Of a stretch of 64,000 bases of DNA, positions 8,870-18,081 are shown one piece after another. The position numbers were made by a program, and so were the translations under genes. The notes below the pieces were generated by a model that was not told the origin of the DNA, ran no database searches, and saw only the letters and a program-made list of their open reading frames with translations. This DNA comes from Mucilaginibacter conchicola (lineage in GTDB: Bacteria > Bacteroidota > Bacteroidia > Sphingobacteriales > Sphingobacteriaceae). The stretch is taken from NCBI RefSeq assembly GCF_003432115.1, contig NZ_QWDC01000001.1:1550001-1614000 (forward strand), written 5' to 3'. Each line of letters starts with the position of its first letter. Within the stretch, counting starts at the first letter, position 1.

Positions 8870-9355
8870 ATGCATGACGATAAAATTATCTACCGGTATA
8901 ACCTTGGTTACTGCCTTTTTTGCACTTCCTTTTTAGGCTGGGTAATCTTTATCCTGATAATGATGATTTTTATCCCCCCGTTTGAAAAGCATCACACAAG
9001 TAGTGCCGTGGCAGCCGCTTTGGTTATACTTGCCCCGGTGATATACCTGGTACGTATTACTATAAAATACACTATCCCTGCCATAAAAGGTAAAACAGCC
9101 TTAGAGATAAACCAAACCGGCATAATAGATTACGCCCGGCACTTTATTATTGAATGGGCCGATATAACCGACCTGCGACTATTTTACAATCGGGGTATGG
9201 CAACCATCTATTTTCACTTTAAAGATACGGAAGGGGTTGAAGACTATATCCGCACCCGCTTAATATGGGTTAGTGGCGATTCGCGAGAGATCTACAGCAT
9301 TATTGCTGCCAACCTTGAAGATCGTAACCCTAACTGGAAGATTAAACATGAATAA
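8870..9355 (+). CDS. Membrane protein with PH-like C-terminal domain, tandem copy 2
   Basis: A 161-residue protein starting 14 nt after its paralogue. It has two membrane helices at about residues 14-34 and 44-65, then ALEINQTGIIDYARH, IIEWADITDLRLF and ANLEDRNPNW, matching copy 1 block for block while the membrane part has diverged. A strong terminator begins inside its stop codon. The close spacing points to one two-gene operon and possibly a hetero-oligomer. No enzymatic motif is visible. Confidence 0.6.
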   Translation: MHDDKIIYRYNLGYCLFCTSFLGWVIFILIMMIFIPPFEKHHTSSAVAAALVILAPVIYLVRITIKYTIPAIKGKTALEINQTGIIDYARHFIIEWADITDLRLFYNRGMATIYFHFKDTEGVEDYIRTRLIWVSGDSREIYSIIAANLEDRNPNWKIKHE

Positions 9356-9394
9356 CAAAACAGCCGCAGGCATAATACCTGCGGCTGTTTTGTT
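9354..9394. terminator. Strong bidirectional terminator
   Basis: A perfect 17-bp stem, AACAAAACAGCCGCAGG against its complement, around a 7-nt loop (cataata). A and T tracts sit on either side, so it can end the plus-strand membrane-protein operon and the minus-strand gene at 9411-9785. Confidence 0.85.
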
Positions 9395-9410
9395 TTAAGT
9401 TTGGTTTATG

Positions 9411-9785
9411 TTAAAACACAAAGGTTTGATAACCTCCTAATGAGCCATCGCCGCAATAGGCTCGTATAACCAGCGTACCGCCACCGCATTGATACGGTAT
9501 GGTTACCTGGTTGCCGTAAGTTACTGTTGTGTTTATAGACGGAACTGAGCATTTGTAATAGCCACCATAATCGTAATGATGTACGGTACCTGTACCGCTC
9601 CATCCAATGGTTACATTCCAACCGTCGTTAGAGATAACGTGAGCACCGGTAACACCCGCAGTGCAGGCAAATGCCTGTTTGGGTTTAACAGCAACTTTTT
9701 TGGGAGTAGGGCGGACAATGGTAAATGAATAAATACCAACAAGAATTAACCCGGCCAGCAATGTGGCTAAAATGCTTTTTTTCAT
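9411..9785 (-). CDS. Small secreted cysteine-containing hypothetical protein
   Basis: A 124-residue protein with one N-terminal hydrophobic segment (MKKSILATLLAGLILVGIYSF), then a basic linker and a beta-rich domain with Cys, Gly, Tyr and Thr (KCSVPSI, YQCGGGTLVIRAYCGDG). Four cysteines in the mature part suggest disulphides. The sandwich-like WNVTIGWSGTGTVHHYDYGG segment recalls fibronectin-type or lectin-like folds, but this is only a resemblance. It is flanked by a shared terminator and stands as a single gene. Confidence 0.55.
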   Translation of the reverse strand: MKKSILATLLAGLILVGIYSFTIVRPTPKKVAVKPKQAFACTAGVTGAHVISNDGWNVTIGWSGTGTVHHYDYGGYYKCSVPSINTTVTYGNQVTIPYQCGGGTLVIRAYCGDGSLGGYQTFVF

Positions 9786-9901
9786 AATGTTTAGATTTTA
9801 AAATTGGCTAATTCAATTTCAGAATAAAATATTTAACCAAAGAAAAATCACCACTGTTAAAATTAAACAATTGTTAATTATTTAATCATTATGAAATATT
9901 C

Positions 9902-10108
9902 TCACAAACTCTCCTGATACTCTTTCTGCAGTTCCAATAAACAGTTAGCACATAAGCAGCCATCATACAGCTCACTTACGTATTGCACTTCGTTTATGCT
10001 CAATTGCACGGTACTGCACTGGCATTTGGTGTAGGCGTTTGCCTTGCACTCGAACGGTTTGCTGCAGCGTTCGCAATGGAGTATTTCGTGTTTGGCGGAA
10101 GTGAGCAT
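9902..10108 (-). CDS. Cysteine-rich CWC-type protein
   Basis: About 68 residues from ATG 10108 (MLTSAKHEIL). The frame is open to 10156, but the extra N-terminal residues are translated from a repeat-like stretch. The body shows HCERCSKPFECKAN, KCQCS and CLCANCLLEL, the spacing of cysteine-rich CWC proteins, which are thought to bind zinc. Function in the cell is unknown. It sits between the convergent nrdA terminator and a secreted-protein gene and appears monocistronic. Confidence 0.7.
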   Translation of the reverse strand: MLTSAKHEILHCERCSKPFECKANAYTKCQCSTVQLSINEVQYVSELYDGCLCANCLLELQKEYQESL

Positions 10109-10152
10109 TATTGTTGGTTCATGGGCTATGGTTAATGGTTCATAGCAGGTAC
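10109..10152. repeat. Phrase-like intergenic repeat, CTATGG family
   Basis: GGTTCATGGGCTATGG followed by TTAATGGTTCATAG lies directly upstream of the CWC-type gene. The same words recur in the nrdA terminator (10199-10228) and between murD and ftsW (34143-34231). Confidence 0.4.
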
Positions 10153-10198
10153 ACAATAGTAGCTTAATTTACTTTAAACCCCATCACCATAACGTAAA

Positions 10199-10228
10199 AA
10201 GACCATAGCCAATTATGGCTATGGTCTT
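10199..10228 (-). terminator. nrdA terminator
   Basis: AAGACCATAGCC and its complement form a 12-bp stem with a 6-nt loop (aattat). On the minus strand it is followed by a T-rich run (tttttacg), 35 nt after the nrdA stop codon. Confidence 0.75.
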
Positions 10229-10263
10229 GTGGACTATGTTGTATCGACTAAAATTAGGCGAAA

Positions 10264-12639
10264 TTATGCAGAGCAGGTAACGCAGCCTTCTTCCATTGAA
10301 CAGGTTGGGCCGGCCGGCATTTCTTCTTCGCTGGTGTTACCAACAACCTCTGGTATAACGGCTTCCATGTTTTTACCGCCCTGGTTCTCAACTGTAAATT
10401 TAACCGCTTGTGATGCAGCCTGAGTACGCAGGTAGTACATACCTGTTTTAAGGCCTTTCTTCCATGCGTAGAAGTGCATTGAAGTAAGTTTAGATGCATT
10501 TGGCGAGTTAATGAACAAGTTAAGCGACTGCGACTGGCAGATATAAGCACCCCTATCGGCAGCCATATCAATGATGTTACGCATCTTAATTTCCCATACG
10601 GTTTTGTACAGTTCTTTGATATTGGCAGGTATCTCAGCAATATCCTGGATAGAACCGTTTGCAGCAATGATCCTGTCTTTCATGGTGTTGTTCCATAAAC
10701 CGAGGTCAACCAGGTCGCGCAGTAAGTGTTTGTTCACTATTACAAACTCTCCGCTTAATACACGGCGGGTATAGATGTTTGAAGTGTATGGCTCAAAACA
10801 CTCGTTGTTACCCAAAATTTGTGAGGTAGATGCAGTTGGCATCGGTGCAACCAATAACGAGTTACGTACACCGTGGTTCATTACATCCAGGCGAAGATTT
10901 TCCCAATCCCAACGATCACTTGCAGGTTTAACATCCCAAAGATCAAACTGGAACTTACCTTCAGACAGTGGTGAACCTTTGAACGTTTCGTAAGCACCAT
11001 CCTGAATAGCCAGGTCTTTAGAAGCTGTCATTGAAGCAAAGTAGATGGTCTCGAAGATCTCTTTGTTCAGTTGTTTTGCTTCGTCGCTCTCGAAAGGTAA
11101 ACGCAACAGGATGAAAGCATCTGCCAAGCCCTGTACACCTAAACCAACCGGACGGTGGCGCAAATTTGAACGCTCTGCCTCTACCACAGGGTAGAAGTTA
11201 TGATCAATGATCTTGTTCAAATTCAATGTTGCCTGGTAGGTAACATCGTATAATTTCTGATGATCAAACTGGCCATCGATAACAAAGCGTGGCAATGCTA
11301 ATGAAGCCAGGTTACAAACCGCTACCTCATCGGCAGATGTGTACTCGATGATCTCGGTACAAAGGTTTGAGCTTTTTATAGTACCCAGGTTTTGCTGGTT
11401 TGATTTACCGTTAGCAGCATCTTTGTACAACAAGTATGGTGTACCGGTTTCAACTTGTGAATCAAGCACCGCAAACCAAAGCTCTTGTGCTTTAATGGTT
11501 TTGCGTGCGCGGCCTTCTCTTTCGTATTTGGTGTATAAAGCTTCAAACTCGGCACCGAAGCAATCAGCTAAACCAGGTGCTTCGTGCGGGCAGAACAGGC
11601 TCCAGTCTTCGTTAGCCTCAACGCGTTTCATGAACAGGTCTGATACCCAAAGGGCGTAGAACAAGTCACGTGCACGCATTTCTTCTTTACCATGGTTTTT
11701 ACGCAGGTCTAAGAATTCAAAGATATCTGCATGCCATGGCTCAAGGTAGATAGCGAAAGCGCCTTTACGCTTGCCACCACCCTGGTCAACATAGCGGGCA
11801 GTATCGTTAAACACACGCAGCATTGGGATAATACCGTTGCTGGTACCGTTAGTACCGCTGATATATGAACCTGTAGCACGCACATTGTGGATGCTTAGGC
11901 CAATACCACCTGCGCTTTGCGAGATCTTAGCAGTTTGTTTTAATGTATCGTAGATACCCTCGATGCTGTCATCTTTCATGGTTAACAAGAAACATGACGA
12001 CATTTGAGGTTTTGGAGTACCGGCGTTAAATAAAGTAGGTGTTGCGTGTGTAAACCAGCGCTCGCTCATCAGGTTGTATGTTTTGATGGCGCTTTCGATA
12101 TCTTCTTTGTGGATACCTACTGATACACGCATAAACAGGTGCTGAGGGCGCTCGGCAATTTTACCGTCAAGCTTTAACAGGTATGATTTCTCAAGGGTTT
12201 TAAAGCCGAAGTAATCAAAACCGAAGTCGCGGTCATAAATGATGCTGCTATCCAAAATGTCAGCATTTGCCTGGATAATATCGAATACATCATCGGCCAA
12301 TAAAGCAGCGCTTTTGCCTGTTTTAGGGTCAATGTACTCATAAAGGCGTTTCATGGTCTCAGAGAACGACTTGGTAGTGTTTTTGTGCAGGTTTGATACT
12401 GCTATACGCGATGCAAGCAAAGCATAATCAGGGTGTTTGGTAGTTAACGATGCCGCTGTCTCAGCCGCAAGGTTATCCAGCTCTGATGTGGTAACACCAT
12501 CAAACAAACCTTCAATTACTTTTTTCGCTACATCAATAGGATCAACCAGGTTGAACCCGTAGCACAGCTTCTCAATACGAGCTGTAATTTTGTCGAACTT
12601 AACCGACTCTCTTCTGCCGTCTCTTTTTACTACAAACAT
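10264..12639 (-). CDS. nrdA: Ribonucleoside-diphosphate reductase, alpha (large) subunit
   Basis: A 791-residue class I large subunit. It has an N-terminal ATP-cone ([15 protein letters not shown], about 1-90) for allosteric control, the finger-loop region with [12 protein letters not shown] and [11 protein letters not shown], the NLCTEI active-site Cys/Glu segment, and a C-terminal CVTC pair that shuttles electrons from thioredoxin or glutaredoxin. It reduces ribonucleoside diphosphates to deoxy forms together with the radical subunit NrdB, whose gene lies just upstream in the same direction with a 158-nt spacer. Its length and order of motifs resemble the eukaryotic-type class Ia enzymes common in Bacteroidota. 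Confidence 0.95.
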   Translation of the reverse strand: MFVVKRDGRRESVKFDKITARIEKLCYGFNLVDPIDVAKKVIEGLFDGVTTSELDNLAAETAASLTTKHPDYALLASRIAVSNLHKNTTKSFSETMKRLYEYIDPKTGKSAALLADDVFDIIQANADILDSSIIYDRDFGFDYFGFKTLEKSYLLKLDGKIAERPQHLFMRVSVGIHKEDIESAIKTYNLMSERWFTHATPTLFNAGTPKPQMSSCFLLTMKDDSIEGIYDTLKQTAKISQSAGGIGLSIHNVRATGSYISGTNGTSNGIIPMLRVFNDTARYVDQGGGKRKGAFAIYLEPWHADIFEFLDLRKNHGKEEMRARDLFYALWVSDLFMKRVEANEDWSLFCPHEAPGLADCFGAEFEALYTKYEREGRARKTIKAQELWFAVLDSQVETGTPYLLYKDAANGKSNQQNLGTIKSSNLCTEIIEYTSADEVAVCNLASLALPRFVIDGQFDHQKLYDVTYQATLNLNKIIDHNFYPVVEAERSNLRHRPVGLGVQGLADAFILLRLPFESDEAKQLNKEIFETIYFASMTASKDLAIQDGAYETFKGSPLSEGKFQFDLWDVKPASDRWDWENLRLDVMNHGVRNSLLVAPMPTASTSQILGNNECFEPYTSNIYTRRVLSGEFVIVNKHLLRDLVDLGLWNNTMKDRIIAANGSIQDIAEIPANIKELYKTVWEIKMRNIIDMAADRGAYICQSQSLNLFINSPNASKLTSMHFYAWKKGLKTGMYYLRTQAASQAVKFTVENQGGKNMEAVIPEVVGNTSEEEMPAGPTCSMEEGCVTCSA

Positions 12640-12759
12640 TGTTTTACCGCCTCCTTATTTACCCGGCCGCCCGCCGGATGGTTTAAGTTATATATTAATT
12701 ATTCTTACTCTCTATTTTTGATTACACTGATTTTGGTTGTGATTGCACCGATTGATCTT

Positions 12760-12797
12760 CTCCTAATCTCTAATCACAAATCTCCAATCACTAACCC
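12760..12797. repeat. Phrase-like intergenic repeat, AATCTCTAATCAC family
   Basis: CTAATCTCTAATCAC, AATCTCCAATCACTAAC occur as near-repeats in the nrdB-nrdA spacer. The same words recur at 19961-20068, 23063-23100 and 31674-31710, always in intergenic DNA. Confidence 0.5.
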
Positions 12798-13769
12798 CTA
12801 AAAATCCTCGTCTAATGAGAATGATTTACTCTCAGGGCTATTCATTACGCCGCTTTTTTGGTAGTCGCCAACACGTTTTTCAAAGAAGTTGGTTTTGCCC
12901 TGCAGGCTTATCATCTCCATAAAATCAAACGGATTGGTTGCATTGTACACTTTATCGTAACCCAGCTCTACTAACCATCTGTCGGCAACAAATTCAATGT
13001 ATTGCTGCATTAGTTTGGCGTTCATACCAATCAGGTTAACCGGTAGTGCATCAGTAACAAATTCTTTTTCAATTTCAACCGCATCAGTAATGATAGCTGT
13101 TGCAGCCTCTTTGCTTAGTTTGTTCTCCAGCATGCTGTATAATAAACAAGCAAACTCACAGTGCGAACCTTCATCACGAGAGATCAGCTCATTGCTAAAG
13201 GTTAAGCCCGGCATTAAACCGCGTTTCTTTAACCAGAAGATAGAACAGAAACTACCAGAGAAGAAGATCCCCTCAACAGCAGCAAATGCTACCAAACGTT
13301 CTGCAAAAGTTCCGTTGTTTATCCAGCGAAGCGCCCATTCTGCTTTTTTACCTACACAAGGCACGGTTTCAATAGCGTGAAAAAGGCGATCCTTCTCAAC
13401 CGGATCTTTTACATAAGTATCAATAAGTAATGCATAGGTTTCAGAGTGGATGTTCTCCATCATGATCTGGAAACCGTAGAAACAACGCGCCTCTGGCAGT
13501 TGCACTTCGCTCATGAAGTTTATGGCAAGGTTCTCGTTCACTATACCATCACTGGCCGCAAAAAATGCTAATACGTGCGATATAAAATGTTTTTCGCCCG
13601 AGTTTAAGCTCTCCCAGTGTTTCAGATCGTCCGAAAGATCTATCTCTTCGGCGGTCCAGAAGCTGGCTTCAGACTTTTTGTACATCTCCCATATTGCAGG
13701 GTATTTTATCGGCAGAATAACAAAGCGGTCTTTGTTTTCTCTTAACAGTAATTCGGTTTCCTCTTGCAT
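12798..13769 (-). CDS. nrdB: Ribonucleoside-diphosphate reductase, beta (radical) subunit
   Basis: A 323-residue class Ia small subunit. It carries the di-iron and radical landmarks: [12 protein letters not shown] (first Asp/Glu ligands), the helix [10 protein letters not shown] with the tyrosyl-radical Tyr, [12 protein letters not shown] with Glu and His ligands, then EGIFFSGSF and later [11 protein letters not shown] ligands. The C-terminal FSLDEDF tail is the type that docks onto NrdA. It generates the tyrosyl radical used by NrdA. It is the first gene of the nrdB-nrdA unit; the upstream 660 nt hold no other gene. Confidence 0.95.
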   Translation of the reverse strand: MQEETELLLRENKDRFVILPIKYPAIWEMYKKSEASFWTAEEIDLSDDLKHWESLNSGEKHFISHVLAFFAASDGIVNENLAINFMSEVQLPEARCFYGFQIMMENIHSETYALLIDTYVKDPVEKDRLFHAIETVPCVGKKAEWALRWINNGTFAERLVAFAAVEGIFFSGSFCSIFWLKKRGLMPGLTFSNELISRDEGSHCEFACLLYSMLENKLSKEAATAIITDAVEIEKEFVTDALPVNLIGMNAKLMQQYIEFVADRWLVELGYDKVYNATNPFDFMEMISLQGKTNFFEKRVGDYQKSGVMNSPESKSFSLDEDF

Positions 13770-14369
13770 TGCCTCTTTATATTATATATCTAAATACTCC
13801 GTTACGCGTTCTTTCAATTTGCACTAAAACCGGCCCAAAAGCCGATACGATTACCATGTGAGTTTTTTACAAAAGTTAGCAGCCGACACCGACTTGCGCT
13901 TATTACTCACTCAATTTCAACCTCTCCAGATCCTACTTCAACTTGTTATTAGTTGCACGTTCTAAACCATATTTGTTATGGTTCTTTTTTCAAATTTGCG
14001 GGCAGATAGCCCACATCATAGATAGCCTTGAAAGAACTTGTAATCCAAAGATAGGGCATCCAATAATTGCGAGATAGTCTAAGTTTTTAACATCACCTAT
14101 AAGTTGTCCACAATCATCAACATGACATTCAGATTATTGTGGGATGATAAAAATTTCAATGGTTTATAAAACAGCGCATTATCACCCGATATGAGATGCT
14201 GAAAATAAAAAATCAGAAAAATTTGCAGGATATAAACACATTCTCAACAACCCTAAAACCCAAAGGAATGTCTAAGCTAAAAGGCTTCAGAAAAGCGGTT
14301 TCCGCACGCCGAAAAAGCACTAATTCCTTCAGGATTTTTCAACAAAATATTAATGTGGAAAAAGAAAAA
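13770..14369. promoter_or_regulatory. Long non-coding upstream region of nrdB
   Basis: About 600 nt with no convincing gene. Short open frames here lack sensible protein composition. It holds TTGTCCACA at 14104-14112 and TGTGGAAAA at 14354-14362, both fitting relaxed DnaA-box forms (TTRTCCACA, TTWTNCACA). DnaA regulation of nrd operons is known in other bacteria, so a regulatory role is plausible but unproven. I cannot fix a promoter with confidence. Confidence 0.35.
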
Positions 14370-14400
14370 ATCCCCGTCAGTTTTTTGTGCTGACGGGGAT
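14370..14400 (-). terminator. msrB terminator
   Basis: ATCCCCGTCAG and CTGACGGGGAT form a perfect 11-bp stem around a 9-nt loop. On the minus strand a U-rich tract (TTTTTTCTTTTT) follows, 34 nt after the msrB stop. Confidence 0.8.
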
Positions 14401-14433
14401 GATATTTACTGTCCCGGTGTTTAGCTTTTAAAC

Positions 14434-14808
14434 TTATTTCTTCAATTCATCAATTGGTACAAATTTCATGGAGATGGAGTTTACACAATGCCTCGTATTT
14501 TTAGGCGTCATAAACTCTCCTTCAAAAACGTGCCCCAGGTGCGCGCCGCAATTGTTGCATACGATCTCTACGCGACGGCCATCAGCATCGGGTACACGTT
14601 TTACCGCGCCTGGTATCTCGTCATCAAAGCTTGGCCAGCCACAAAAAGATTCAAACTTATCTGCCGACTGGTAAAGCGGCGTATCACAACGCTTGCACAC
14701 ATACACGCCCTGTGCCTTATTGTTCAACAGATCGCCGGTAAAAGGGCGCTCGGTTCCTTTATGTAGTATTACGTATTCTTCTTCGGGTGTTAACTGATTA
14801 TATGACAT
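14434..14808 (-). CDS. msrB: Peptide-methionine (R)-S-oxide reductase
   Basis: A 124-residue MsrB, a usual length for the single-domain enzyme. It has both zinc CxxC pairs (Cys38/41 and Cys84/87), the FCGWPSF motif (Cys56), and RHCVNS with the catalytic Cys108. It repairs R-methionine sulfoxide in proteins using thioredoxin; no signal peptide, so it acts in the cytosol. It lies upstream of a strong terminator and is probably monocistronic. Confidence 0.93.
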   Translation of the reverse strand: MSYNQLTPEEEYVILHKGTERPFTGDLLNNKAQGVYVCKRCDTPLYQSADKFESFCGWPSFDDEIPGAVKRVPDADGRRVEIVCNNCGAHLGHVFEGEFMTPKNTRHCVNSISMKFVPIDELKK

Positions 14809-14818
14809 GTTATCAATT

Positions 14819-14855
14819 TAATGAGTGAATGATGGAATGAGCGAATGAGTGAATT
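14819..14855. repeat. Phrase-like intergenic repeat, ACTCATTC family
   Basis: AATGAGTGAATGATGG and AATGAGCGAATGAGTGAA directly upstream of msrB. This is the reverse complement of the repeat words at 930-977. Confidence 0.5.
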
Positions 14856-15047
14856 TCACCATTGCTCCACACATAAATATACGACAAATACAACCTTTTG
14901 ATTGTTTGGTAAAAGGATGTTTACAAAGGGTTGACTATGGGTGTTCTGCGCAATGCAGTGTCGTTGTCAGAATATGATTTCGGCGCCATATAAATAAAAA
15001 ATCCCGGCTATTGCTAACCAGGACTTTTAATAGTATAAGCTACTGGA

Positions 15048-15467
15048 TTATACTTTTTTAAACTGAATTGTTAAAACGATTTTAGCATAAGCCTGATTTT
15101 CTCCGGTCTGTTCAACCGTCCATACCATTGTACCGCTGGTAATTTTAACGTTATAAGTTTGATTCTGATATTGAACCTGCGCTTTTCCATTTACCTCACT
15201 TATAGCATAAGGAGAACTACCATCCGAACTTGAGGTTCTAACCGTGTTATCAATTAAAAATTCAATGGTGTTACTATCATCTCCGTTTTGGGTTTCTCTT
15301 TCCACTTCTTTGCCAGATGCGTCATAACCAACATAAGTAAGTGATTGGATTTGCCATTTACCAACTATTTCTTTTCTTACTGTTGATACAGAATCGGCTT
15401 TGTCTTTTTTACAACTAAATAAAGCAGTTGAAATAAATAAAATAAGTAAAAGTGCTTTTGATTTCAT
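15048..15467 (-). CDS. Lipocalin-like lipoprotein, tandem copy 2
   Basis: A 139-residue lipoprotein with a type II signal peptide (MKSKALLLILFISTALFSCKK, lipobox Cys at 19). The mature domain begins with EIVGKWQIQSL, the usual opening of the lipocalin-like GxW fold, and ends AYAKIVLTIQFKKV. The gene upstream encodes a closely related protein, so they arose by tandem duplication. The charged KKDK segment after the lipobox may act as a surface-export signal, as described for some Bacteroidota lipoproteins. Ligand unknown. Confidence 0.7.
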   Translation of the reverse strand: MKSKALLLILFISTALFSCKKDKADSVSTVRKEIVGKWQIQSLTYVGYDASGKEVERETQNGDDSNTIEFLIDNTVRTSSSDGSSPYAISEVNGKAQVQYQNQTYNVKITSGTMVWTVEQTGENQAYAKIVLTIQFKKV

Positions 15468-15499
15468 TGTGTTTGGGATTTTATTGTTTGGTTTATTGT

Positions 15500-15922
15500 T
15501 TATACTTTTTTAAACTGGTAAGTAATAACGCTTTTAGAGTAGCTATCATTAATAACCTCGGCCTCCAATGCCCAGGTCATGGTACCGTTGGTGATCCTTA
15601 TGTTATAAGTTTGATTGTCAATGGTGAGTGTTGCCTTGCCTTCGGTTTCGTTAAGCGAGTAGGGATAATCTTTATCAATAGAACCGTCGTTTACAGTGGT
15701 TTGGTCAATGAAACGGACCTGTGTGCCGGGGTTAACGCCAAGGTCGCGGGTATCAACTTGTTTGCCCGATGCATCATAACGTACTTCGGTAACGCTTTGC
15801 ACTTCCCAGGTACCAATAATGTTCTTTTTAACAGATGATAGTGAATCGTCTTTATCCTTTTTGCAGCTGAACAGCGCAACAGAAAAACTCAAAAGGATAA
15901 GGCAAAGTAATTTTGATCTCAT
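15500..15922 (-). CDS. Lipocalin-like lipoprotein, tandem copy 1
   Basis: A 140-residue lipoprotein, the upstream member of a tandem pair. It shares FSCKKDKxDS at the lipobox, NIIGTWEVQSVTEVRYDASGK near the start of the domain, the NQTYNIRITNGTMTW segment and the QFKKV end. The two genes are 32 nt apart and probably co-transcribed. The GxW pattern suggests a small beta-barrel binding a hydrophobic ligand or cell-wall component; no substrate can be deduced. Confidence 0.7.
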   Translation of the reverse strand: MRSKLLCLILLSFSVALFSCKKDKDDSLSSVKKNIIGTWEVQSVTEVRYDASGKQVDTRDLGVNPGTQVRFIDQTTVNDGSIDKDYPYSLNETEGKATLTIDNQTYNIRITNGTMTWALEAEVINDSYSKSVITYQFKKV

Positions 15923-16071
15923 GTGTAAAGAATAGGATTTCTCTTGCTACAACATGATTATTTCGATAAGGTTTAAAATTTTCACAAAAACTTTACAACA
16001 AAAACTTTCAAATAAAATTACACCACTTTTGAAGTGTTAAAATAAACCCGGTATCGCGATGCCTGTAAACA

Positions 16072-16107
16072 AAAAAGTCCCGGCCAAAAATTTGACCGGG
16101 ACTTTTT
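16072..16107. terminator. Bidirectional-looking terminator after sucD
   Basis: AAAAAGTCCCGG and CCGGGACTTTTT form a perfect 12-bp stem around a 12-nt loop that can itself pair (CAAA with TTTG). It lies 38 nt after the sucD stop codon on the minus strand. Confidence 0.8.
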
Positions 16108-16118
16108 ATATTAAATCC

Positions 16119-16145
16119 TATTCCCCCTTCAGGGAGCCAGGGGTA
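16119..16145. repeat. Degenerate C-rich repeat arm at the sucD 3' end
   Basis: TTCCCCCTTCAGGGAGCCAG followed by GGGTA abuts the sucD stop. It resembles a damaged single copy of the 26-nt arms found near murG and murD. Confidence 0.4.
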
Positions 16146-17021
16146 TTATTTCTTAGCTAATTCCTCTGCCATGGCAGCGCCAATCTCGGCAGGAGATTCT
16201 ACAACGCGGATACCACACTCTGCCATAATTTTCATTTTTGCAGCAGCAGTATCATCAGCACCACCAACAATGGCACCAGCATGGCCCATACGGCGGCCCG
16301 GAGGCGCAGTTTGGCCGGCAATAAAGCCAACAACCGGTTTAGTACCGTTTTCTTTTATCCAGCGGGCAGCTTCTGCTTCCATACCACCACCTATCTCGCC
16401 GATCATGATGATACCGTGGGTATCAGGGTCGTTCATCAGCAATTCAACCGCATCTTTGGTTGGTGTACCAATAATAGGGTCGCCACCGATACCTATGGCG
16501 GTAGTAATACCTAAACCGGCTTTAACAACCTGGTCAACCGCTTCGTAAGTTAAAGTACCTGATTTTGATACCACACCTACGTTACCTTTTTTGAAGATAA
16601 AGCCCGGCATAATACCAATTTTAGCTTCATCAGCAGTGATAATACCAGGGCAGTTAGGGCCAATTAAACGGGTATCTTTATCACTGATATATTCTTTAAC
16701 CTCTATCATATCCCTTGTAGGGATACCTTCGGTGATACATACAATAACTTTAATACCTGCTTCGGCAGCTTCCATAATGGCATCAGCACCAAATGCAGGC
16801 GGCACAAAAATGATAGATACATCGGCACCAGTTTGGTCAACTGCATCTTTCACTGTGTTAAACACAGGGCGGTCTAAATGGCTTTGGCCACCTTTACCCG
16901 GTGTAACACCACCAACAACCTGTGTACCATAGGCTATCATTTGCTCGGCATGGTATGAACCTTCTTTGCCTGTGAAACCTTGTACGATAACTTTCGAATC
17001 TTTATTTACGAGAACGCTCAT
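16146..17021 (-). CDS. sucD: Succinyl-CoA ligase (ADP/GDP-forming), alpha subunit
   Basis: From ATG 17021 ([21 protein letters not shown]) the protein has 291 residues, the standard SucD length; the longer frame to 17096 adds unrelated residues. The CoA-binding Rossmann domain is N-terminal, and [10 protein letters not shown] contains His247, the residue phosphorylated during the reaction. With SucC it interconverts succinyl-CoA and succinate with nucleotide formation in the TCA cycle. sucC is not adjacent, which is normal in this group. A near-consensus TTTA-N18-TAACTTTA promoter lies at 17049-17078. Confidence 0.93.
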   Translation of the reverse strand: MSVLVNKDSKVIVQGFTGKEGSYHAEQMIAYGTQVVGGVTPGKGGQSHLDRPVFNTVKDAVDQTGADVSIIFVPPAFGADAIMEAAEAGIKVIVCITEGIPTRDMIEVKEYISDKDTRLIGPNCPGIITADEAKIGIMPGFIFKKGNVGVVSKSGTLTYEAVDQVVKAGLGITTAIGIGGDPIIGTPTKDAVELLMNDPDTHGIIMIGEIGGGMEAEAARWIKENGTKPVVGFIAGQTAPPGRRMGHAGAIVGGADDTAAAKMKIMAECGIRVVESPAEIGAAMAEELAKK

Positions 17022-17310
17022 CGGCTTTTGATTTTTGTATGGCAAAGCTAAAGTTATTGGCCTTAAAGTCAAACTAAATTTTGCCCTGTATGGCATTTTT
17101 ACGTCAAAAAATTTCCACCGTGGTTAGCGGCAGGGTATTTACAGTGTATTATGATCCAAAACCTTAATAACTTTTTAATTATTGGCCGGCTAAAGGCGAT
17201 CTTTAAACCCATGCATTGAATGAGCATTCCCATCAACCACACTGTTAAAAACTGTTAAAGGCTTTTTTAAAGGCCTTTTTTGTTTAACTTTATCATTAAA
17301 GCATCTAAAA

Positions 17311-18075
17311 ATGAAACACCTGGCCTTTTTGATGTTACTATTTTGCTGTATAAAAGCATCAGCCCAAAATGTTACCGGTTTTGTTATTGAGAAAGACACG
17401 CGCAAACCGGTGCCTTTTATAGTGGTATCGGTAACGGGTTCAAATGTTTTTACCAACGAGGCGGGTGGGTTCACCGTACGCATACGACAGATAAGTGATA
17501 CCCTGAAAATAAAAACCATGGGCTACAAACCCGTGGCCATCCCTGTAACACCATTTAGCGGGCAACTGAAACTAATAGAACTGGTACCACTTACTTATAA
17601 ACTGAACGGTGTAACCGTATCTGCAAAAAAACGCTACCTGCAGGATTCATTGGATAACCGCCGCATTTTTGCCAAGGAGTATGCTTTTAAGGGCCCTGTA
17701 CTTACCGATATAATGCACCACAGCAGTACCGATGCACCTTTTGCTTTTGTTAATGTTGATGTATTGGCCCTGTATAAAAGCCTGTTTAAAAAGAAGACCA
17801 GCCAGTACCGCCTGCAGCAGGCCATGATACGGCTGGAGCGCGATAACCATATTGCCCTGCGCTTTAACCGCGGACTGGTAACTAAAGTTACCGGCATGAA
17901 AGGCGACTCGCTGGATACCTTTATGGCCAACTACCAGCCGCCCCAATACTTAATTGACGGCATGACCGAGTACGACCTATCGCAATACATTAAACGCAAT
18001 TATGATAGTTATAAGAACCTGAAAGGTAAGGATGCACCTACACAGGTTGACTTTAGGAAAGGGACGGTAAGGTAG
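17311..18075 (+). CDS. Secreted protein with carboxypeptidase-regulatory-like domain
   Basis: A 254-residue protein with a signal peptide (MKHLAFLMLLFCCIKASA, cleavage before QN). Residues about 20-105 are a CarboxypepD_reg-like beta-sandwich (VTGFVIEKDTRKPVPFIVV, TNEAGGFTVRI, LKIKTMGYKPVAIPV), a module common at the N-termini of TonB-dependent receptors and in stand-alone surface proteins. After VTVSAKKR comes a charged helical region with no known motif. There is no receptor barrel, so it is a stand-alone or truncated form; the full-length frame and clean stop argue for stand-alone. Confidence 0.7.
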   Translation: MKHLAFLMLLFCCIKASAQNVTGFVIEKDTRKPVPFIVVSVTGSNVFTNEAGGFTVRIRQISDTLKIKTMGYKPVAIPVTPFSGQLKLIELVPLTYKLNGVTVSAKKRYLQDSLDNRRIFAKEYAFKGPVLTDIMHHSSTDAPFAFVNVDVLALYKSLFKKKTSQYRLQQAMIRLERDNHIALRFNRGLVTKVTGMKGDSLDTFMANYQPPQYLIDGMTEYDLSQYIKRNYDSYKNLKGKDAPTQVDFRKGTVR

Positions 18076-18081
18076 TGAAGC

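Noticed and set aside
12760..12797. CRISPR-like short repeats in spacers
   Set aside because: Units are unequal, without regular spacers, and no cas genes are present.
14196..14393. 65-codon open frame upstream of the msrB terminator
   Set aside because: Low-complexity Lys/Ser composition and overlap with the hairpin at 14370-14400; no sensible start context.
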